DNA from: Kosakonia quasisacchari
GTDB taxonomy: Bacteria; Pseudomonadota; Gammaproteobacteria; Enterobacterales; Enterobacteriaceae
DNA length: 64,000 bases
Reading direction: 5' to 3'
Assembly: GCF_004331415.1 (NCBI RefSeq)
Contig: NZ_SJOP01000002.1
Location: forward strand, 186,001 to 250,000
Positions 7,131-16,368 of the stretch are shown here, in pieces; within the stretch, counting starts at the first letter, position 1; each line of letters begins with the position of its first letter. The notes beneath the pieces are model-generated. The model ran no database searches. It was not told the DNA's origin and saw only the letters and a program-made list of their open reading frames with translations. Made by a program: the position numbers and the translations under genes.

Positions 7131-9344
7131 ATGATGAATAATCGCAGAAAACATTCGATACCTTTGCGCAAAACGTTGCTTGCGCTGGCCATTGGCGCGG
7201 CTGCGCATACCACACAGGCAGCAACGGCTGACGCCAGCATAAAATCAACTCACGAAGACACCATTGTCGTGCAGTCCACAACGCACAGTGATTTCAAGCC
7301 CGGTGGCAGCGAACTGGTTCCCGCGTTTCTTGACGGACAAGTGGCGCACGGCGGCCGCCTTGGCGTGCTCGGCGAGCAAAAAGCGATGGATGTGCCGTTT
7401 AACGTCATCGGTTACACCTCGAAGCTGGTACAGGATCAACAGGCGAAAACCATCGCCGATGTGGTCAGTAACGATGCGGGCGTGCAGGTCGGACAGGGTT
7501 ACGGCAACTTCGCCGAAACGTACCGTATTCGCGGCTTTCAGCTTGATGGCGATGATATGTTGATGGGCGGTCTGGCGGGCATTGTGCCGCGACAGATTGT
7601 CGATACCCAGATGCTGGAGCGCGTGGAGATTTTTAAAGGTTCGAACGCGCTGATGAACGGTTCTGCGGGTTCGGGTGTTGGCGGGATGATTAACCTCGAA
7701 CCGAAACACGCCGACGACACGCCGCTCACCCGCGTGGGTGTCGATTACACCACCCGCTCACAAGTCGGCGGTTCGCTGGATGTGGGGCGTCGGTACGGCG
7801 ATAACAATCAGTTCGGCGTGCGTATGAATCTGCTGCACCGCGAAGGTGATGCCGCAGTCAAAGATGACCATCGCCGCACGACGGCGGCATCGATTGGTCT
7901 GGATTATCGTGGCGAGCGCTTGCGCACGTCGCTGGATCTCGGTTACCAGAACAAAACAGTTCACGGCGGCGAAATGGGCGTCAATATCAGCGCCGTCGAC
8001 TTTATTCCAGCGCTGCCGGATACCCGTAAAAACTACAGCCAGCGCTGGGCGCACAGCGATATCGAGAACGAATTTGGCCTGGCGCGCGCCGAATACGATC
8101 TGACCGATGACTGGACAGCTTATGGTGCGTTCGGTGGCCAACATGCCCATGAAGACGGCACGTACGGCGCGCCTAAACTGTTCAATCAAAACGGTGACGC
8201 CACCTTTAGCCGCATGGATACAGTGCGTATTTCCGACTCCTGGAGCGGCATGGCCGGACTGCGCGGTAACTTCGATACCGGTTTTATTTCCCATAAAGTG
8301 AACGTCGGTTATTCGGCGAACATCAAGCGTGACCGCGTTGCCTGGACCCAGTCCGATCAAAAAAATCTGCCGGTGGTGAACATTTATGATCCCTCGGCGA
8401 TCCCGCTGCCGGACAATTTAACCCATAGCGGCAACTACAGTGACCCGCTGACAACCGCGCGCTACCGCTCGCAGGGTTATACCCTGAGCGACACGCTCGG
8501 CGTATTCGAGGATCGGCTGCTGTTTACCGTGGGCGCGCGTCACCAGAAATTGTGGGTGCGCAACTACAGCAATGCCACCGGTGCGGAAACCACCACGGCG
8601 CGTTATACCCAGGATCGCTGGATGCCGACGTACGGCGTGGTCTATAAGCCGTGGGATGTCGTCTCTTTCTACGCCAACCATACCGAAGCGCTACAACCGG
8701 GCGGCGTGGCACCGAAGACGGCGGAAAACCGCTATCAAAGCGTGGGCATTGCGCATTCTAAACAGAACGAAATCGGCGTGAAAACGGACTTTGGTCGCAT
8801 TGGCGGTACGCTGGCGCTGTTTGAAATCAAAAAGCCGACCGGCATTCTTAACAGCACGACTAATGTTTACGGGCTGGACGGTGAGCAGCGTAACCGTGGC
8901 GTGGAGTTGAATCTGTTTGGTGAGCCGGTGCTCGGCCTGCGCCTGAACGGCAGCGCGACCTGGCTGGATGCGGAGCTGACGAAAACCAAAGATGGCATCA
9001 ATCAGGGCAACCGACCAATTGGTGTGGCGAAATTCTACGGGGTGATGGGTGCCGAGTATGACATCAAACCGGTCGATGGCCTGACCGCCACGGCACGTGT
9101 GAACTATACCGGCTCGCAATATGTAAACACCACCAATACCCGCAAACTCGACAGTTACACCACGCTGGATCTCGGCTTACGCTACCGTATGCAGCTGAAT
9201 GCGGAGAAAAACGAGATGGTCTGGCGCGTGGGCGTGGATAACGTCACCAATGAGAAATACTGGGCCAGCGTTGAAGACAACGGCACCTATATTTACCAGG
9301 GCGACCCGCGCACCGTGAAAGTCTCAATGAGCTACGACTTCTGA
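7131..9344 (+). CDS. TonB-dependent siderophore receptor, FcuA-like
   Basis: A 737-residue outer-membrane receptor. A signal peptide (TLLALAIGAAAHTTQA) leads to a TonB box DTIVVQ near residue 43. A plug domain follows (FNVIGYTSKLVQDQQAKTIADVV, then RIRGFQLDGDD and ERVEIFKGSNALMNG). A 22-strand-type barrel ends in an aromatic residue (SMSYDF). The closest family I recall is the ferrichrome-type receptor FcuA of Yersinia; substrate is therefore probably a hydroxamate siderophore, but this is inference. There are two adjacent ATGs at 7131 and 7134 with a poor ribosome site. The convergent LysR gene ends 8 bases after the stop. Confidence 0.85.
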   Translation: MMNNRRKHSIPLRKTLLALAIGAAAHTTQAATADASIKSTHEDTIVVQSTTHSDFKPGGSELVPAFLDGQVAHGGRLGVLGEQKAMDVPFNVIGYTSKLVQDQQAKTIADVVSNDAGVQVGQGYGNFAETYRIRGFQLDGDDMLMGGLAGIVPRQIVDTQMLERVEIFKGSNALMNGSAGSGVGGMINLEPKHADDTPLTRVGVDYTTRSQVGGSLDVGRRYGDNNQFGVRMNLLHREGDAAVKDDHRRTTAASIGLDYRGERLRTSLDLGYQNKTVHGGEMGVNISAVDFIPALPDTRKNYSQRWAHSDIENEFGLARAEYDLTDDWTAYGAFGGQHAHEDGTYGAPKLFNQNGDATFSRMDTVRISDSWSGMAGLRGNFDTGFISHKVNVGYSANIKRDRVAWTQSDQKNLPVVNIYDPSAIPLPDNLTHSGNYSDPLTTARYRSQGYTLSDTLGVFEDRLLFTVGARHQKLWVRNYSNATGAETTTARYTQDRWMPTYGVVYKPWDVVSFYANHTEALQPGGVAPKTAENRYQSVGIAHSKQNEIGVKTDFGRIGGTLALFEIKKPTGILNSTTNVYGLDGEQRNRGVELNLFGEPVLGLRLNGSATWLDAELTKTKDGINQGNRPIGVAKFYGVMGAEYDIKPVDGLTATARVNYTGSQYVNTTNTRKLDSYTTLDLGLRYRMQLNAEKNEMVWRVGVDNVTNEKYWASVEDNGTYIYQGDPRTVKVSMSYDF

Positions 9345-9352
9345 TCGTTGTT

Positions 9353-10249
9353 TTATCCGGCGGGCATGATGCCCGCCTGTTGCAGGCTATTCAACACTTC
9401 CCGCATTCCCCGGCTCACCACTTTGTCCTGACGCATCACCAGCGCTAACTGGCGCTGGAGCGGCGGTTGCACCGATTGTACGCGCAAACCCTGGCGGTCT
9501 TCTTCAGCCTGAACCGCCACGCCGGGCACGATGCTGTAACCCAACCCGGCGCGCACCATGCGTTTTATCGCTTCAATACTGCCCAGCTCCATTACCGGCG
9601 CGAGGGCGACGCCGCCTGCGCTAAACCACTGTTCAATGAGCAGGCGAGTGCTGCTGCCGGATTCGAAAACAATCAGCGGCAGGGGCGCAAGCGACGCAGG
9701 TGTCGGTAATGAAACATCGTCAGCGCCCAGAGCTGCGATCGCCACGAATTCTTCGGTAAATAACGGTGAAATCGCCAGATTACGCCCGTTGGCGGGCAGC
9801 GTTACAAGGCCGATATCGATACGGTTTTCTTCTACCGCGCGCACAATATCGCTGGTGTTGCCAGTGCGCACCCCGACTGACAGTCGCGGGAAATCGAGGT
9901 GCAACCTTTGCAACAGCGGCGGCAACAGGTGAATGCAGGTCGTCGCCCCGGTGCCAATCGTTACGCTGCCGCTGACAGCGTGCTGATGCTGCGCCACTGA
10001 CTGCACCGCGGCGCTGACGGCATTTTCGATCTCTGCGCAATGCGCCAGAAAGGTTTCCCCCGCGGCGGTAGCGCGTAGACCGCGCCCGGAACGTTCAATC
10101 AGTCGAACGTGCAATGCCTGTTCAAGCTGGCGGATTTGCAGGCTGACTGCGGGTTGCGAAATGCCTAACACTTCTGCGGCGACGGTAAAACTTCCCCGGG
10201 CGAGCACCAGCTTAAACGTCGCTAACTGGTCAAAGCTGAAGCGTGGCAT
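9353..10249 (-). CDS. LysR-family transcriptional regulator
   Basis: A 298-residue LysR protein. The winged HTH is at residues 1-60 (FKLVLARGSFTVAAEVLGISQPAVSLQIRQLE) and the periplasmic-binding-like effector domain at about 88-290 (GSVTIGTGATTCIHLLPPLLQRL; RIDIGLVTLP). The pattern is of the CysB/Cbl-like and YeiE-like branch, but I cannot name the ortholog. It is transcribed away from a GNAT gene 97 bases off and may regulate that gene and itself through the shared promoter gap. Confidence 0.85.
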   Translation of the reverse strand: MPRFSFDQLATFKLVLARGSFTVAAEVLGISQPAVSLQIRQLEQALHVRLIERSGRGLRATAAGETFLAHCAEIENAVSAAVQSVAQHQHAVSGSVTIGTGATTCIHLLPPLLQRLHLDFPRLSVGVRTGNTSDIVRAVEENRIDIGLVTLPANGRNLAISPLFTEEFVAIAALGADDVSLPTPASLAPLPLIVFESGSSTRLLIEQWFSAGGVALAPVMELGSIEAIKRMVRAGLGYSIVPGVAVQAEEDRQGLRVQSVQPPLQRQLALVMRQDKVVSRGMREVLNSLQQAGIMPAG

Positions 10250-10345
10250 GGCAAAGTTTTCCTTATAACGGTGATAAGCGCAGCCCAGTGCCGCTCTGGC
10301 GGTGTTACCGGTAGCCTATAGATATCAGCAAACGGGGAACAGTTT

Positions 10346-10861
10346 ATGGAAATTATTGACGCGCAAGAACACCATCTTAGCGCGATTGTGCAGATTTATG
10401 CTTATCACGTGATGCAGGGTAACGCCACGTTCGAAACCGAAGCGCCAGACGTGGATGAAATGCGCACACGGCTGGCGAAAACCCGCCGCAATGGCTTGCC
10501 GTGGTATGTCGCTGTGCATGAAGGGCAGGTCCGGGGATACTGTTATTTATCGCGCTACCGCGAGCGGCGGGCGTATCAGTACACGCTGGAAGATTCCATC
10601 TACGTTGATGACAGCTTCCGCCAGCAAGGCGCAGGCAAAGCACTACTCGCCCACGCGGTGGCCTGGGCAGAGCAAAATGGCTACCGCCAGCTCATCGCCA
10701 ACGTCGGCAACAGCGAAAATGTAGGTTCATTACGCCTGCACAGCCGTGCCGGTTTTGTGATGATCGGCACGCTGAAAAGCGTCGGCATGAAACACGGGCG
10801 CTGGCTGGATACGGTACTGATGCAGCGCCCGTTGGGGGAAGGTGATGTAACGCTCCCCTAG
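10346..10861 (+). CDS. GNAT N-acetyltransferase, phosphinothricin acetyltransferase type
   Basis: A 171-residue GNAT acetyltransferase of the Pat/Bar/MnaT group, which acetylate phosphinothricin or methionine sulfone-like amines using acetyl-CoA. The family features are visible: GNATFETEAPD near residue 25, YCYLSRYRERRAYQYTLEDSIYV in the centre, the CoA pyrophosphate loop RQQGAGKALL at 93-102, and a C-terminal GRWLDTVLMQRPLG. The start at 10346 follows GGGGAAC. It is divergent from the LysR gene and convergent with relE. Confidence 0.85.
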   Translation: MEIIDAQEHHLSAIVQIYAYHVMQGNATFETEAPDVDEMRTRLAKTRRNGLPWYVAVHEGQVRGYCYLSRYRERRAYQYTLEDSIYVDDSFRQQGAGKALLAHAVAWAEQNGYRQLIANVGNSENVGSLRLHSRAGFVMIGTLKSVGMKHGRWLDTVLMQRPLGEGDVTLP

Positions 10862-10893
10862 CCTGGGTAATGGAGTAGCCTACGCAAAGTGGG

Positions 10894-11181
10894 CTATTTC
10901 AGGCGATTTGCAGCAATAGCATATACAGTGTTGCGTTCTCGTTTTCCGACAGAGACAACGAATACCACAACCCGGCCATCGTTCACCTGGTAGACAAGAC
11001 GATAACCTGAAGCACGCCGTTTGATTTTGTATCAATCAGGTAAGTGGCTGAGTCTGTTTGCTTCAATCCTCGGCGCTTTAAGCACCTGAGCCATTTTCTT
11101 CTTAAACTGCTCGCGAACAGAGCTGCCCAGCTTTCGCCACTCTTTCAACGCGCGTTCATCGAAATCCAGTTGATAAACCAT
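10894..11181 (-). pseudogene. relE: relE toxin gene interrupted by one in-frame TGA at codon 50
   Basis: The reading frame from ATG 11181 (AAGGAGG just upstream) encodes a RelE mRNA-interferase very close to E. coli RelE (MVYQLDFDERALKEWRKLGS). It stops at TGA 11034-11032 after 49 residues. The same frame then continues as YKIKRRASGYRLVYQV and VVVFVVSVGKRER to a TAG at 10896-10894, giving exactly 95 codons, the length of E. coli RelE. The TGA falls where E. coli RelE has Cys50 (from memory). The C-terminal half, lost by termination, holds the catalytic basic and tyrosine residues, so the truncated product should be non-toxic unless the stop is read through. Confidence 0.85.
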
Positions 11182-11242
11182 ACAACCTCCTTGTTTGCCA
11201 AAAGCAGCCTTTCCCTGGCCGCCTTCATGTATCAGCGTTTCA

Positions 11243-11482
11243 TCACAAATCGTCAAGTGTCACACGAACCGGTTTCGGATCACGCAAACGCTCACGCACG
11301 ATTTCGATCAGTTGCCGATCTTCATCATTAAGCAGTGTGCGGTGAAAGGGTAGCTTGCCGTTCTCGGCGACATATTCGAGCGTCTGTCGTAAGAGCTCGG
11401 AAGGTGTTACGCCAAGCTTTTCCAGAGCGGCAAAGGAACGCGCTTTTAAATCGTCATCAATACGAACATTTAAATTGCCCAT
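11243..11482 (-). CDS. relB: RelB-family antitoxin
   Basis: A 79-residue antitoxin, the same length as E. coli RelB and highly similar (MGNLNVRIDDDLKARSFAALEKLGVTPSELLRQTLEYVAENGKLPF). The first ~50 residues form the ribbon-helix-helix DNA-binding domain; the C-terminal half (LIEIVRERLRDPKPVRVTLDDL) would wrap and neutralise RelE. I start at ATG 11482 rather than the upstream start, matching the family length. The toxin start lies 61 bases beyond the stop, an unusual gap because relB and relE are normally adjacent. Confidence 0.9.
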   Translation of the reverse strand: MGNLNVRIDDDLKARSFAALEKLGVTPSELLRQTLEYVAENGKLPFHRTLLNDEDRQLIEIVRERLRDPKPVRVTLDDL

Positions 11483-11493
11483 GCAATTACCTC

Positions 11494-11515
11494 TGTCATT
11501 ACGTTTGTGATGACA
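11494..11515. promoter_or_regulatory. Probable RelBE operator
   Basis: Inverted repeat TGTCATTAC-GTTT-GTGATGACA, 8 of 9 arm positions paired, 12 bases upstream of the relB start. It resembles the E. coli relO core in sequence and position. Confidence 0.6.
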
Positions 11516-11558
11516 TGATGGCAAGGTTAAGACACTGATGCAACTGCTGTCAGGCAGA

Positions 11559-12968
11559 TCAGGACAATTCTTCTGCCGTCACAATGCGCTCAAACGCGTT
11601 CAGTTCCGCCATCTTGCCGTGATACCACTGTTCGCAAAACGCGGTGCCTAAATGGTCTGCCAGGTAAGCGCATTGGCGGAATTCCTCCAGCGCGGGCTGC
11701 TGGAACAACGGCAGAGCGGGCGAGGCGTGGGTGAAGTTTGCCAGCGCGTCATCATCAATACGTTCCAGGCCGTATAACATGCCAGTCAGTAACGTCGCCA
11801 TCACCAGATAGGGGTTGGCGTCTGCACCGGCGAGACGATACTCGATCCGCCGGTTGTGGGCATCAGAGCAGGGAATGCGCAGTGCGGCGTTGCGTTTGTT
11901 GTAACCCCAGGAGTGAAAAAGCGGTTCGTCCAGATTCTTACGCAACCGTCTAAACCCATTCACGCCCGGCGCCATGATTGCCAGCGACGCGGGCATCAGT
12001 TCCAGCATGCCGGCAAGAGAGAGTCGCAGCATCTCATTGGGTACCTCCACCGGGCTGGCAAACACATTTTCATCATTTACACCATTAAGGCTGACGTGAA
12101 AATGCAGACCATTACCGGCCAGTTCCGAGAATGGCTTTGCCAAAAAATTGGCTTGATAGCCAAACTTCTCAGCCACGGTGCTGGTGAGTTTGCGCAGTGC
12201 CAGCACCTGCTCGCAAATCTCCACCACGTTGTGTGAATGGCACATATTCAGCTCAAACTGCCCGGCCTCGGCTTCACTCACGATCCCGGATAAGGGAAGA
12301 CGCTGCGCTGCCGCCATGCTTTCCAGCTCCTCAATAAAATCAGAGTAGGTGGACGGCACGGCCAGATGGAAACAGCCCTGCGGGCGGTGTTGCTGCGCAG
12401 CGGGGCCAACAAGGTAGAACTCCATTTCCGCCGCCACCACCGGGTAGAGGCCATGTTGATGAAACTGACGCAGCACATTTTGCAATATGACTCTCGGCTC
12501 CAGCGGCCAGGGCATATTATCGCTGTCGAGCATGGTTAATAATAATTGCGCGTTATGGCGTGGATCGTGCGCGCTCGGGCGTAGCGTGCCGGAAACGGGT
12601 AAACATAAATTATCGGGCTCTTCGTTAATAAGCCTGTCCGGTGAAGAGGTGATTATTTTCCCTTCGCGGTTCATGGCGTAAACAGATTGCGGGAAATAAC
12701 AGCCCGTGCTGAGAGAAAATACGTTCTCGACGGCCACTCTTTTTCCCCGGAATGTGCCATGCGTATCGTTAAGATAAATGTCGACATGTTTCGTTTGCGG
12801 GTATTTGTTCAGATACTCTTTGATTTCGTAAGGGAATCTCTGCTGAAGCTGGCTGATTTCCTGATCCACCATTTGCGCAGAGCGCGAATTTAACGGTGTT
12901 GGAAATGTTGTGGCGGTAAAAAAAGTACGGATATTTTTCAGCAGCGAAATAGTCATCGGCGAGTTCAT
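11559..12968 (-). CDS. Glutamine-synthetase-family ligase, gamma-glutamylputrescine synthetase-like
   Basis: A 469-residue enzyme of the glutamine synthetase superfamily, PuuA-like branch. The N-terminal beta-grasp (about 20-120) is followed by the catalytic domain with AAEMEFYLVGPAA, EAEAGQFELNM, GNGLHFHVSLNG, NKRNAALRIPCSDAHNRRIEYRLAGADANPYLVMA, all characteristic metal, glutamate and ATP-binding elements. Such enzymes join glutamate to an amine such as putrescine using ATP. No puuBCD genes are nearby, so the amine is unknown. ATG 12968 follows GAAAG; a start at 13010 is possible but lies upstream of that site. Confidence 0.82.
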   Translation of the reverse strand: MNSPMTISLLKNIRTFFTATTFPTPLNSRSAQMVDQEISQLQQRFPYEIKEYLNKYPQTKHVDIYLNDTHGTFRGKRVAVENVFSLSTGCYFPQSVYAMNREGKIITSSPDRLINEEPDNLCLPVSGTLRPSAHDPRHNAQLLLTMLDSDNMPWPLEPRVILQNVLRQFHQHGLYPVVAAEMEFYLVGPAAQQHRPQGCFHLAVPSTYSDFIEELESMAAAQRLPLSGIVSEAEAGQFELNMCHSHNVVEICEQVLALRKLTSTVAEKFGYQANFLAKPFSELAGNGLHFHVSLNGVNDENVFASPVEVPNEMLRLSLAGMLELMPASLAIMAPGVNGFRRLRKNLDEPLFHSWGYNKRNAALRIPCSDAHNRRIEYRLAGADANPYLVMATLLTGMLYGLERIDDDALANFTHASPALPLFQQPALEEFRQCAYLADHLGTAFCEQWYHGKMAELNAFERIVTAEELS

Positions 12969-13091
12969 GTTTTTTCTTTCTGTCAGGCCTTTTGGCGGTG
13001 AACTCAGCATAAAAGAGCGCTTTTTATTTTGATATAAACGCCGCGTAAAAAGGAAATACGCGGCGATAAAAATAATATAAAAATGGCGCGT

Positions 13092-13240
13092 TCAATGCGC
13101 AGACGGCATTTTTAGCAGCGGTGAGGGCACGTTGTCCGCGAAATGCATTTTTACCCAGTCGAGCGATTTGCGCTGGCCTGGAAACGTGAGCAATTTGTGG
13201 GCTTCAGCAAAGCAGAACCAGCGGTATTCGTTGTGCTCAT
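13092..13240 (-). pseudogene. NUDIX hydrolase C-terminal remnant
   Basis: On the minus strand a 49-codon stretch reads HEHNEYRWFCFAEAHKLL and DWVKMHFADNVPS before a TGA at 13094-13092. This is the usual C-terminal pattern of NUDIX hydrolases, where HEHxEYRWF leads into the last helix. A stop codon lies two codons upstream in the same frame and no GX5EX7REUXEEXGU box is nearby, so this is a fragment. Confidence 0.55.
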
Positions 13241-13339
13241 GGTTTCACGTAAATGGCCTTTTTCCTGATTTTTCACAACAACCAGGCAGCAGATCGGTTA
13301 CACTCGCGGCACAGAAAAGCCACATGACAGGAGGTTTAT

Positions 13340-13600
13340 ATGCTGGAAAAATTGCGTACCCGCGAGGGGAAAAAATTTATCATTGCGGTGGTGATTGTAT
13401 TCCTGGTTGCCGTGAGCGTCATTTCGAAAGTGACCTTCGAGGGCGTTGAAGATCAGTACAATTTGCCGATGGAAAACTGGACGGTAACGATGTTTATCAT
13501 GCAGGGCGCATGGGTTGCCATCTACAGCCTGATGTTCACCATTATTGGTTCTTTGCCTTTTGGTTTTTATTTCCTCGGCCCGAAAGACGACCGCGGCTAA
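13340..13600 (+). CDS. Small membrane protein, unrecognised
   Basis: An 86-residue protein with a strong ribosome site (GGAGG) before ATG 13340. It has two hydrophobic segments, about 14-30 (FIIAVVIVFLVAVSVI) and 52-76 (MFIMQGAWVAIYSLMFTIIGSLPFGFYFLG), with a short loop between them. The ends are charged (MLEKLRTREGKKF; GPKDDRG), so both termini are probably cytoplasmic. I do not recognise a family. It lies alone between the NUDIX remnant and the chemoreceptor. Confidence 0.7.
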   Translation: MLEKLRTREGKKFIIAVVIVFLVAVSVISKVTFEGVEDQYNLPMENWTVTMFIMQGAWVAIYSLMFTIIGSLPFGFYFLGPKDDRG

Positions 13601-13810
13601 TCCCTCCCGCCCTGGCGTGCTGCCGGGGCTGTCTGCCTTGATCTCTTAAGCCTGATCGAAATCGTTACCTGCAACGTCCTCAGCGTAAAGCTCTGTGGTA
13701 AGCCGCAGTGACCGATAACTTAACTGCCACTACATTCATCGGCCCGTGCAGGCTGCTATTTCTCGCTTTAAAAAGCGTTTTTACCCCGCAATAACACTTT
13801 TACTAACAAT

Positions 13811-13837
13811 TAAAGATCAAAAAATAATCGCCGATAG
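13811..13837 (+). promoter_or_regulatory. Sigma-28 (FliA) promoter of the chemoreceptor gene
   Basis: TAAAGATC, an 11-base spacer, then GCCGATAG. This matches the flagellar class 3 consensus TAAAGTTT-N11-GCCGATAA at 13 of 16 fixed positions. It ends 68 bases before the start codon of the chemoreceptor. The rest of 13601-13905 shows no gene. Confidence 0.8.
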
Positions 13838-13905
13838 AGATCTCACAGGGAGCCCGTGCTGAAAGGAAGATGACGACGTAAAAGGCTGACTCCAGGAGAG
13901 CCGTA

Positions 13906-15846
13906 ATGGCCAAAGAATTTGTGACCAAAAAAATGAGCACCCGCGCGCAAATGTTGCTGACGGGGGCCATCACCATCACCCTCGGTTTTGTAGTCACTAT
14001 TGGGGTACTAAGCTGGCAGTCCAGCAGTGAACAAAAACACCGTGCCGAACAATATCTGCAAAAAATTGCGGAAAGCCAGGCGCTGAATATCCAGCAGCAA
14101 CTGAATTATGCCCGCGATGTGGCGCATAACCTCGGTCACAGCTTGATTGCGTTACCTGAAGCTGGGATCACCGACCGCCAGGTGGCGGATAAACTGCTTA
14201 TCTCCGCCCTGCGCGATAATCCTGACTATCTCTCTATCTCCGTTATTTTTGAAGAAAACGCTTATGACGGCCGCGATGCGGAGTTCGCCGACAAACCCGA
14301 TCAGGCGCCTAAAGGCCGCTACGCCTTTTTTGTCGATCACGATCAATCCGGTAATTTTAAACTCCATCCGCTGGCGTCGATCCTGACGCCAGGCCAGGGC
14401 GACTATTATCTGCTGCCGCAAAAAAGCCAGAAAGACACGTTAATTGAGCCCTATAGCTACGCCTATAACGGCGTGCCTACTTTGCTGACGTCAGTGGCGG
14501 CACCGATTGTCAGCGGTGGCAAACTGCATGCCGTCGTGACATCGGATATCTCGCTGGCTTCACTGCAGCAAAAAGTGAATCAGATTAAACCGTGGGAAGG
14601 CGGCGGCTATGCGGTGCTGCTCTCTACCGCCGGAAAGGTTATCTCTTATCCGGATAAAAGCCTGACCAGCAAACCTTATCCGGGTAAAACGGAGGGTTTC
14701 ACCAGTAGTGTGGTGGAACAAGATGATCCGATCCTCGGCGAAAAAGCGCTGATTACCTGGCAACCTGTCTCTATCGGCAACAGCACCGATAAGTGGTATC
14801 TCGGCGTCGTTGCGCCAGTGAGTTCGGTGATGGCGGCGGCCAACCGTCAACTGCTGTACGCCATTATTATGGGCGTTATCAGCATTCTGTTGGTGTGTAC
14901 GCTGCTTGGTCTGATCTTCAGCCGCAAAGTGTTGAAACCGATTGGTGGCGAGCCGCTGGAAGGGGCGAATATCGCGCTGGCAGTCGCAGACGGTAAACTC
15001 GATAACACTATCCCGGTGAAAGATAATGACCGCAGCAGCCTGTTCTATGCCTTGCATACCATGCAGGCGCAGTTACGGCAGATTGTCGGGCAGATAAAAG
15101 AAGCCAGTGACTCGGTGCGCCAGGGGGCAGGGGAGATTGTCAGCGGCAACATTAATCTCTCTTCGCGTACCGAACAGCAGGCCGCGGCGCTGGAACAGAC
15201 CGCCGCCAGTATGGAGCAGTTTAGCGCCACGGTGAAACATAACGCCGCCAACGCCCACCAGGCGACAGCGCTGACCGCCAATGCCACGCAGATTGCCAGC
15301 CGGGGTGAAACGCTGGTCGGCCAGGTGGTAGAAACGATGGCGAAAATTGACGAAAGTGCGAAGAAAATCGGCGATATTACGGCGATCATTAACAGCATTG
15401 CTTTCCAGACCAATATCCTGGCGTTGAACGCAGCGGTAGAGGCGGCGCGCGCCGGTGAACAAGGGCGTGGTTTTGCCGTGGTGGCGTCTGAAGTGCGTAA
15501 CCTGGCGCAGCGCAGCGCCGACGCGGTGAAAGATATCGGCGCGTTGATTGAGGAGTCCAGCAAACGCGTCGAAGCCGGGGTGCAACAGGTGAACGATGCT
15601 GGTCACACCATGCAGGAGATGACACAGGCGGTGAATTCCGTGCAGGCCATCATCAATGAGATTGTCAGCGCGTCGGATGAGCAAGCCAAAGGCATCAGCC
15701 AGGTGACGATTGCCGTCAATGAAATGGACGGTGTGACGCAACAAAACGCCTCGCTGGTGCAAGAAATGGCCGCGGCGGCAACCTCACTCGAAGATCAGGC
15801 GCAGCAGCTGGCGCAGACGGTGCATCAGTTCCGCATCGAAGCGTAA
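13906..15846 (+). CDS. Methyl-accepting chemotaxis protein with periplasmic Cache domain
   Basis: A 646-residue chemoreceptor. Membrane segments lie at about 16-37 and 305-327. The periplasmic region between them looks like a double Cache sensor ([30 protein letters not shown], then [14 protein letters not shown]), which typically binds amino or organic acids. A HAMP region follows, with [25 protein letters not shown]. The signalling hairpin tip [11 protein letters not shown] and the core [39 protein letters not shown] are intact. It ends QFRIEA, with no NWETF pentapeptide, so adaptation would depend on CheR/CheB tethered to other receptors. A sigma-28 promoter precedes it. Confidence 0.93.
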   Translation: MAKEFVTKKMSTRAQMLLTGAITITLGFVVTIGVLSWQSSSEQKHRAEQYLQKIAESQALNIQQQLNYARDVAHNLGHSLIALPEAGITDRQVADKLLISALRDNPDYLSISVIFEENAYDGRDAEFADKPDQAPKGRYAFFVDHDQSGNFKLHPLASILTPGQGDYYLLPQKSQKDTLIEPYSYAYNGVPTLLTSVAAPIVSGGKLHAVVTSDISLASLQQKVNQIKPWEGGGYAVLLSTAGKVISYPDKSLTSKPYPGKTEGFTSSVVEQDDPILGEKALITWQPVSIGNSTDKWYLGVVAPVSSVMAAANRQLLYAIIMGVISILLVCTLLGLIFSRKVLKPIGGEPLEGANIALAVADGKLDNTIPVKDNDRSSLFYALHTMQAQLRQIVGQIKEASDSVRQGAGEIVSGNINLSSRTEQQAAALEQTAASMEQFSATVKHNAANAHQATALTANATQIASRGETLVGQVVETMAKIDESAKKIGDITAIINSIAFQTNILALNAAVEAARAGEQGRGFAVVASEVRNLAQRSADAVKDIGALIEESSKRVEAGVQQVNDAGHTMQEMTQAVNSVQAIINEIVSASDEQAKGISQVTIAVNEMDGVTQQNASLVQEMAAAATSLEDQAQQLAQTVHQFRIEA

Positions 15847-15851
15847 CCTAA

Positions 15852-15879
15852 ACAGGGAGCCTGGCATCAGGCTCCCTGT
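15852..15879. terminator. Strong hairpin between chemoreceptor and VOC gene
   Basis: Perfect 12-bp stem ACAGGGAGCCTG/CAGGCTCCCTGT with a GCAT loop between two convergent genes. The flanking T runs are short, but it probably ends transcription from both sides. Confidence 0.7.
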
Positions 15880-15884
15880 CTTCC

Positions 15885-16271
15885 TTATCCGGCAACCAAT
15901 TCGATACGGTTATTATCCGGATCCAGAATCACGGCTTCATAAAAACCATCTCCCGTCCATCGCGCGGCGCTGGCTAACCGGCTCTGCTGGCGGGCTTTTT
16001 CTGCCATCTCATCAACCGCCTCGACATTCCCGACATGAATAGCGATATGCGCCCAGCCAACAAATTCCGCAGCACCCGGCGCATCGGCCAGTTCCGGTAC
16101 GGTCATGAGTTCAATGGTTGGCCCGTTGTGCAGCGACATAAAATAGGATGCAAAACCGGCGCGGTTCTGACTGACATATTTCTCGTTGCTGGTGGCGGAA
16201 AAAAAGTCGCGCCAGAATTCGCGCTGTGCGTCGAGATGGCGTGTCCAGAGTGCGACATGGGCAATGTTCAA
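15885..16271 (-). CDS. VOC-family (glyoxalase/bleomycin-resistance fold) protein
   Basis: A 128-residue protein with the paired beta-alpha-beta-beta-beta modules of the vicinal-oxygen-chelate family. It begins MNIAHVALWTRHLDAQREFW and ends ILDPDNNRIELVAG, the classic C-terminal metal-ligand strand (E at position 125). The His near the start (NIAHVALW) and HIAIHV near residue 80 are likely metal ligands. It could be a glyoxalase-like lyase or dioxygenase; substrate unknown. Confidence 0.8.
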   Translation of the reverse strand: MNIAHVALWTRHLDAQREFWRDFFSATSNEKYVSQNRAGFASYFMSLHNGPTIELMTVPELADAPGAAEFVGWAHIAIHVGNVEAVDEMAEKARQQSRLASAARWTGDGFYEAVILDPDNNRIELVAG

Positions 16272-16368
16272 GGTGACCTCCAGGGAGTAAGGGATGTGAA
16301 TTGACAGCCTGATTCATTTGCATGATCATGCTCATTATTGCTCGATTTAAATTTTAAAAAGAGGATTT

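Noticed and set aside
11032-11034. Selenocysteine insertion at the TGA in relE, since it replaces a cysteine
   Set aside because: No clear SECIS-type stem-loop with the expected apical bases directly follows the TGA, and RelE proteins are not known selenoproteins. A nonsense mutation is simpler.
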